Shown here in pieces: positions 57,763 to 64,000 of a DNA stretch of 64,000 nt. A program made the translations under genes and the position numbers. The stretch is from Volvox africanus. Lineage: Eukaryota > Chlorophyta > Chlorophyceae > Chlamydomonadales > Volvocaceae. Location of the stretch: assembly GCA_030268105.1 (NCBI GenBank), contig BSDZ01000016.1, forward strand, positions 193,501 through 257,500, written 5' to 3'. Below the pieces are notes generated by a model. The model was not told the DNA's origin. It ran no database searches and was given only the letters and a program-made list of their open reading frames with translations. The stretch's first letter is position 1; each line of letters begins with the position of its first letter.

Positions 57763-58700
57763 TTGCATGGCGTTCCTAGAAATGTGATATCCGATCGCAG
57801 TGGTCAATTCACGTCTAAGTTTTGGGAAGCGCTATGTCAACTCGTCGGCATGCGCGTTCATTTGAGCACAGCATATCATCCACAATCCGATGGGCAAACC
57901 GAACACACAAATTGCACGTTGGGCGATATGTTACGAAATTTCGTGGGACGCACACCCTCTGTTTGGGATACGTTTCTGACTTCGGCAGAATTTGTGCTTA
58001 ACGACGCTGTTAACCGCTCGACAGGTCAAAGCCCCTTCTTTCTGAATTATGGATTCCATCCTGCGCTACCCGTGTGGCGAGAATTGGAGATAAATATCCC
58101 GGCGGCTAAAACCTTTGCCAAGTCGTTCCTATCCCGCATGACAGACGCGAAAGCATGTTTGGACGTGGCACAACAACGGACGACGGATTACTATAATAAA
58201 TCCAAACAAGATGTAACATTTTTGGTGGGACAAATGGTATTATTGAGCACCAAGAACCTACGTTCGTTCGCCGACGGTTCCCGAAAATTACTGCCCCGTT
58301 GGATTGGTCCTTATCCCGTTGTTCACATGGTAGGAAACGTAGCTGTGGAGCTATCCCTACCTTCTGACATGAATATCCACCCCATGTTTCATATTTCACT
58401 CATTCGTCCTTATTGTGGCACAGCGCCCGTCACAAACGACACCGAAGCCCCTGCAGTAATGGACCCCGGTCCCGAGACCTGGATCGCAGGCAAGCAAAAG
58501 GTGTATGATGTGGAGCGGATACTGGATTACCGGGTTCGTTGTATAGGTTGACAATGACGAAAGCGGAAAGTGCACAAATATCTGGTCAAGTGAACTGGCT
58601 ATTCTAGCGAGCACAACTCTTGGGAGCCCACGCGTAATTTCTCGTCAGAAATGAAGCCCCTCTTGGAGGAAGCTCGTCTACGTGCCACGCAGACCCAATG
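57763..58700 (+). pseudogene. Chromovirus copy A: integrase C-terminal half and chromodomain
   Basis: The integrase core continues with the second Asp in NVISDRSGQFTSKFWEA and the Glu in HPQSDGQTE, then NYGFHPALPVW and the GPYPVVH and HPMFHISLIRPY blocks. A chromodomain (YDVERILDYRV, then TGYSSEHNSWEP) marks the element as a chromovirus, a lineage whose chromodomain directs integration to chromatin marks. The chromodomain carries three TGA stops (58549-58551, the next codon but one, and the W of KWTGY). Copy B is open in all three. Confidence 0.92.
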
Positions 58701-58745
58701 ATCTCTGCAGTCGATGCTGTTCGATGCAGTGAGGACGCTGAATAC

Positions 58746-58760
58746 AGGAGGGGGGATAGT
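58746..58760 (+). other. Polypurine tract of copy A
   Basis: AGGAGGGGGGATAGT directly precedes the LTR start, as expected for the plus-strand primer. The same motif precedes the LTR of copy B. Confidence 0.8.
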
Positions 58761-59139
58761 TGTTGTACGCGGGTTCGATTGCCGTTTACACCGATGTAGA
58801 CCGCAATCCATTCGAGCATTATGAAGCACGATATAATCATATTTAGCATGATATACTCGAGTATACCTAGCTAATCAGTCATGTCGCATTTACCATCTAC
58901 GACATCGCGCTGTCGGTCAACATGTTTGACTCAAGGCTGATAATTAATGGCGACCTATCCATTGGCATATTATATCACGTAATAATACTTTGAATATTAT
59001 TACCTCATCTATGTCCTAAACCATACACGTATGCGAGAATGCGACGATCGCGATGGTTGGGTCGGCAACCGAATATTGATATTCGGACCTTCGCATATTG
59101 CATGCGTTGCATCCATTAATATCACGGAAGGATACAACA
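58761..59139 (+). mobile_element. 3' LTR of chromovirus copy A, short form
   Basis: It runs from TGTTGTACGC to GGATACAACA (379 bp). Relative to the 811-bp LTRs it lacks about 430 bp between ATCACGG and AAGGATACAACA. Confidence 0.85.
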
Positions 59140-59510
59140 TCCCCTGTAGTGTACCACTTGCAAATATTGCCTAGCATCACAAACGTAGACTCATGTCCTA
59201 TCCGCGACACTATGTCCTGAATTCTTTGCCTTTTTGTCAGCGGAGATATTAAGCTTAGGCACGGGGATGGTCAACTTCATTACCTCCGGTATTCCGACGG
59301 GTTCTTGAACCGCGGGTGTTACCAGAGCCCATTGCGCTCCAGCTCCTTCACTCATTGTAGCCGCTGCCGACAGTGGTACAATTAAGTGTGAAGGGGTCTG
59401 AAGGACAATGGGATCTGACATAATACAAGTTCCGACAGTATCTGGATCAACAAAAGCAGTTCTAGCAGCGAGACCGCCGTCGGGCTGGCTTGCTGTACCC
59501 AGATACCCAG
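59140..59510 (-). pseudogene. Gag-like fragment of another retroelement
   Basis: Minus-strand frame from ATG near 59421 reading MSDPIVLQTP, followed by LTIPVPKLNISADKKAK. This resembles the start of a gypsy-type gag and is different from the gag of copy A. It begins about 90 bp after the inner end of the LTR at 59511 and is cut off by the copy A LTR at 59139. Confidence 0.4.
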
Positions 59511-60320
59511 TTGTATCCTTACTTCTTCGATCATGCACTGAATCTGCACGTCTGAATGTTAGCTAAGTGCTCACCATGCTTACGAACAGCAAGGCAATCC
59601 AATGCGAGTACAGTGACAGTGGAAGACTCAACAACAAGGAAAGATTCAACTTACAATAGTCTTCAATTACAGATCGGTTGTCGGCCGTCAGACCCCGCAG
59701 GCAATGTTCATCATCCGGCTGAAGATGATATGCCAGAATAGCTCAGGCCGAATATAAATGAGTATAAGGTATGTATGCGGATTATATTGAGTTAAGTACT
59801 CGAGTACTTGATCCGAAGTAGCATCGAGCCGACTTCGGTCTCTAGGCGGCCGTCCTCGCACCTATCACGTCGCGATACCAATGTGCAGTACAGGTCTCAC
59901 TGGATTCCGATCTCAAGTGTGAGTACCTTTGTAGCATTGTTCTGAATCGCGTAATCTGTGATATTCATGGATGCAACGCATGCAATATGCAAAGGTCCGA
60001 ATATCGATATTCGGTTCCTGACCCAACCATCACGATTGTCGCGTTCTCGCATACGTGTATGGTTTATGACACGGATGAGGTAATAATATTTAAAGTATTA
60101 TTACGCGGGATATTATGCCAACAGATAGATCGCGCATTAATATCAGCCTCGAGTCAAACATGTTGACCAACAGCGTGATGTCGTAGATAATAATGCAACG
60201 TGCCTGATTAGCTAGATATACTCAAATATATCATGCTAATATGCTCATATCATGCTTCATAATGCTCGAATGTATTGTGGTCTACTTCGGTGTGAACGGT
60301 GATCAAACCGGCATACAACA
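59511..60320 (-). mobile_element. LTR of chromovirus copy B
   Basis: About 810 bp. On the minus strand it starts TGTTGTATGCCGG right after a polypurine tract (60321-60335) and ends ATACAACTG; the terminal CA is altered. It is the 3' LTR of copy B and may also act as the left LTR of the gag-like fragment beyond it. Confidence 0.88.
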
Positions 60321-60379
60321 ACTATCCCCCCTCCCGCATGCAGCGTACTCGCTGCATCGAACAGCATCGACTGCAGAGA

Positions 60380-60754
60380 TCATTGGGTCTGCGTGGCACG
60401 AATGCGGGTTTCCTCCAATAAAGAGTTCATATCCTGCGAAGAGTTACGTGCCAGCTCCCAAGAGTTGTGCTCGCTAGAATAACCAGTCCACTTGACCAGA
60501 TACTCGTGCACCTTCCGCTTTTGTCGTTGTCGACCTATACGATGAACCCGATAATCCAGTATTCGCTCCACATCGTACACCTTTTGCTTGCCTGCGATCC
60601 AGGTCACGGGACCGGGGTCCATTACTGCAGGGGCATCCGTGTCGTTTGTAACAGGTACTGCACTGCGATAAGGACGGATGAGGGAGATATGAAACGTGGG
60701 GTGGATATTCATGTCATGGGGTAGGGATAGCTCCACAGCTACATTTCCTACCAT
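60380..60754 (-). pseudogene. Chromovirus copy B: integrase tail and intact chromodomain
   Basis: Reads HPTFHISLIRPY, then a chromodomain (KVYDVERILDYRVHRI, YLVKWTGYSSEHNSWELA), and ends RATQTQ followed by a stop, 45 bp before the polypurine tract. Open throughout, it gives the reference for the stops in copy A. Confidence 0.92.
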
Positions 60755-60819
60755 GCCAACAACGGGATATGGACCAATGGTATCAGTAATACCATTTGTC
60801 CCACCGAAAATGTTACGTC

Positions 60820-61266
60820 TTATTTGGATTTATTATAGTAGTCCGTCGTCTGTTGTTGTGCCGCGTCCAAACATGCCTTCGCGTCTGTCATGTGGGATAG
60901 GAACGACTTGGCAAAGGTTTTAGCCGCTGGAATGTTCACTTCCAATTCTCGCCACACGGGTAGCACCGGATGGAATCCATAATTCAGAAAGAAGGGGCTT
61001 TGACCTGTCGAGCGGTTAACAGCGTTGTTAAGCGTGAATTCTGCCGAAGTCAGAAACATATCCCAAACAGAGGGTGTGCGTCCCGCGAAATTTCGTAACA
61101 TATTACCCAACGTGCGATTTGTGCATTCGGTTTGCCCATCGGATTGTGGATGATATGCTGTGCTCAAATGAACGTGCATACCGACGAGTTCACATAGCGC
61201 TTCCCAAAACTTAGACGTGAATTGACCGCCGTGATCGGATATCACATTTCTAGGAACGCCATGCAA
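60820..61266 (-). pseudogene. Chromovirus copy B: integrase core, second part
   Basis: NVISDHGGQFTSKFWEA and HPQSDGQTE carry the second Asp and the Glu. The frame is lost at its 3' end by a deletion of about 65 bp (between 60760 and 60820) relative to copy A, plus a TAA after YYNKSK. Confidence 0.9.
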
Positions 61267-62337
61267 TCATACCACGTAATCAAAAAATAATCGTGCTGTT
61301 TGCTTGGCGGTGCAAGACGAGGTGCAGGGGGCTAAGTGAACCATCTTGGTCAAGCGATCAACCATAACGAACACCGAGTCGTATCCCCCCTCAGTTTTGG
61401 GCAGCGTGACTACGAAGTCCATAGAAACTCTTTCCCAAGGGGCATCTGGTATAGGTAAAGGTTGTAATAAACCCTGGCCCTTACCGGATAGTGCTTTGTT
61501 GCACTGACATAAACTGCACCTTTGCACGAAGTTTTCCGCATCCTTCACCACGCGCGGCCACCAGAACGAGCGTTGCACTAGCTCTGCCAATCGCGTGCTT
61601 CCAGGATGTCCTGCTAACGGGTCCTCGTGGAACCGAGCAAGAATATCGTAGCGCAAAGCATTGTCGTTCGGCATGACGATGTGTGTGGTCGAACCATCCA
61701 TCCGTAGCCATAAATCGTTGCGCTTGTGTAGATGTTCCACATTACTTGGCGAACCAAACCATGGATCCTCTTCATACGCCACCTTGAGTCGCTGCACAAG
61801 GTCCGCTGCTATCGGCACCTCCTGACTGCGCGAACAGGTAACCGGCGCTGCCAAAATCGCAGCGTGTAACGATGGATGTCGACTGAGGGCGTCAGCAATA
61901 TTAAATCTGCCGGCGATATACTCCCATGTACAGTCGAAACGAGATAGATACTCCATCCATCTGGCTTGTCGTCGGTTGAGCGTGGGGACACTTTGTAAGA
62001 ATGTCAGCGGCTTGTGGTCGGTCTTCAGTGTAAAAGGTCGGCCTTTGAGGTAACAACGCCATTCCTTCAAGGCATGTAGAACTGCCAACAGCTCCTGCTC
62101 TCCGGTCGTATAGCGGGTCTCCGCACCCGAGAATTTCTTACTCGTGAAGGCAATCGGTCGTTCTTCCTGCAACAATACAGCGCCGCTTCCATGCAGGGAA
62201 GCATCCAATATTACTTCTACACGAAACGGCAACGAGTAATCAGGAAAAGAGAGGGTAACGTCATCGGCGAGGATTTGCTTGAGCTCTTCGAATGCCTGCT
62301 GGCCTGTCCAGGCCTGTCCAGGCCTCGAGAGAAGCAA
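61267..62337 (-). pseudogene. Chromovirus copy B: RNase H and integrase first part
   Basis: A 356-codon open frame: LDASLHGSGAVLLQEERP, TTGEQELLAVLHALKEWR (uninterrupted site used for the LTR insertion in copy A), LKTDHKPLTFLQSVP, IADALSRHPS, HEDPLAGHPG, FVQRCSLCQ and VSMDFVVTLPK. It ends at the TGA shared with copy A. Confidence 0.93.
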
Positions 62338-63427
62338 AGCCTCCTTTCCTCGTCAGATTTGTAAGCGGGGCCGCAATAATGGAGTATTTATTAATAAACT
62401 TACGGAAGTAGTTGGTCAAACCTAAGAACTGGCATAGTTCGATGAGGTTCTGAGGCACGGGCCATTCACGAACCACAGCTACCTTCCGTGGGTCCATCCT
62501 TATTCCAGTGGCCGATACGATGTGGCCCAAATAGGCCACTTGAGTAACATTTGGCTGTTCAGGCACGACTGTTATGGCATGACTAATATGCCCGTGGAGT
62601 TCCAGGTTATACCCCGACCGAGAGCGGGCCAAATACCCTATAGTTAAGGGCAGGGTGCCCCCATGTCATGTCGATGGACGGTGACGACCCCAATTAAAGT
62701 GACCTGCGAGCTGACCAGTAGCGGAGTTGACGCCTTAGTTGATTTGGCAGATTCCGCTGGATGCTGGTGGTGGGTGCTGAACCTGGGAAAACCACTGATT
62801 TCGGAGAAGTCGGCATGGGAGACTGGATGAGCGTGCCCCGAAACACCGGGGAAGGTAGGGACTGCCAGGTTAGTGGCCACGGGTGATGTACCCCCCTATC
62901 CTACACACACATTTGGCGCATTTAGCAAACAATTGCTCCCGCTTCATCACCTCAAGCACGAGCTCGAGATGCTTCAGGTGCTCCTCGCGCGTCTTGGAGT
63001 ATATTAAAATATCATCCAAATAACAAACGACGAACCTGTCGATATACGGTCTTAACATGCGATCCATCACTGCTTGAAATGTGGCGGGCGCATTAGTAAG
63101 TCCAACGACAAGACCGTGTACTCGAAGTGACCAAAGGGGGTCCGAAAAGCGGTTTTCAGGATATCAGAAGCAACGATGCGTATCTGATTATACCCCTGTT
63201 GAAGGTCAGTCGAGGAAAAATAAGCTGAGCCTTTCAACTTATCGAGCAGGGTAGCGATTTTTAATCATGTTCGCATTCAAGCCCCGATAATCAATGCACA
63301 TGCGCAACGTCCCATCCTTCTTACCGACAAACAATATCGGCGCAGAATATGGCGATGTGCTGGGCCGAATCATACCCTTTGCGAGCAGATCCCCCACTTG
63401 CCGCTTCACCCGCTCAATTTTGGCAGC
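62338..63427 (-). pseudogene. Chromovirus copy B: reverse transcriptase, interrupted
   Basis: The RT fingers ([27 protein letters not shown]) are intact for a short stretch, then several frameshifts follow. The [20 protein letters not shown] block (63070-62920) is open to KCAKC. Foreign sequence of about 370 bp, including the dispersed repeat, then separates it from [20 protein letters not shown] at 62540. A small CAGGCCTGTC duplication at 62300-62330 causes another frame break. Confidence 0.88.
62650..62910 (+). repeat. Dispersed repeat family, copy 3, nested in copy B RT
   Basis: Diverged copy of the element at 278-580 with the landmarks CGCTGGATGCTGGTGGTGGG, GGGGAAGGTAGGGACTGCCA and CCTATCCTACAC in the same order. 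It sits inside the RT coding sequence of copy B, with about 110 bp of extra unassigned sequence at 62540-62650. Confidence 0.78.
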
Positions 63428-64000
63428 CTAACCTGTATATAAGTTGTGAAACGGGTTGTGCTCGAACACAAAGGGGATCATATAATCAGCAGGTAACATA
63501 GGTGGGAGCCCCAGGATGACATATGCATCAGTATAATTTGGCAATAGGGGTCCTGCGACCTCAGGATCTTTCACAAGAGACTGCGCGGTGGTAACAACCA
63601 ATTGCACCCAAGGCCTCGCAAGCAATTCATGGATGCCTTCCCTTATCACTTGATAAGCTACTCTTACATCCTTCAAGCTTGGGTCCTTTATTTCGGCGGA
63701 CGAACGCCACTAACGAAATTAACCACAGGCTCCGCACAGTTCCGCCCTCCTCTGGTGTGACATCTTAGTACGACAGACAAGGTACCTTAGGCGATAGGTT
63801 CCCTTTTGCACAATGGCCAATTGTGCTGGACTCCATATCGATGCGTGCGCGGTACTGTCGTTATGTCGCGGCACCCAATGTCCATGTAGTGCTGTCTCCG
63901 GGAGACCTTGTTGCACTCATTGGGCCCTAACACACAGAGGGTCCTTCGTCGACTAAGGGTGATCCTGCCCACGATGGGATGCTTATCCTCATCAACGAGG
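63428..64000 (-). pseudogene. Chromovirus copy B: protease/RT upstream region, cut by window end
   Basis: Minus-strand sequence closely matches 54478-55070 of copy A (for example IHELLARPWVQLVVTTAQSL). It is frameshifted and runs off the window, so the 5' LTR and gag of copy B are not visible. Confidence 0.85.

Overview
The window is nuclear DNA of a eukaryote, most likely a chlorophycean (volvocine-type) green alga. Its genes are cut into many short exons with GT-AG introns, introns and spacers are full of microsatellites, and a TGTAA motif (the usual green-algal poly(A) signal) lies after the stops of at least two genes. Coding inserts are rich in Ala, Gly and Ser. The species is inferred; no rRNA, tRNA, CRISPR or prokaryotic operon was seen.

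Layout. 1-1100: CA repeats, one copy of a dispersed repeat, and a doubtful minus-strand membrane-protein exon. 2322-6343 (minus): VPS26, the cargo-arm subunit of retromer, resolved into nine exons that sum to 330 codons. 6835-11472 (plus): ALG8, the ER glucosyltransferase that adds the second glucose to the N-glycan precursor, nine exons summing to 597 codons. VPS26 and ALG8 are divergent and share a roughly 490-bp promoter region. 12692-47286 (plus): one giant gene with more than 40 recognisable exons. Its exon translations line up in order with a family of very large uncharacterised bacterial proteins that look macroglobulin-like. Its introns hold most of the tandem repeats, including a 0.9-kb CCCCCT array, several TG-rich arrays and an AT-rich foldback element. 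47287-50577: non-genic, degenerate 9-mer repeat. 50578-52672: a stray copy of the ALG8 intron 8/exon 9 junction running directly into a 1.8-kb pyrimidine satellite.

52852-64000: two decayed Ty3/gypsy chromoviruses (gag, RT, RNase H, integrase, chromodomain) lying tail to tail, plus-strand on the left and minus-strand on the right. The left copy carries a solo LTR of the same family inserted in RNase H with a GGAGC target duplication. The right copy carries the dispersed repeat inside RT. Several stops are CpG-to-TpG changes, and one integrase TGA is shared by both copies.

VPS26 and ALG8 are housekeeping genes of the endomembrane system. The giant gene has no assigned role and is the most unusual item here.
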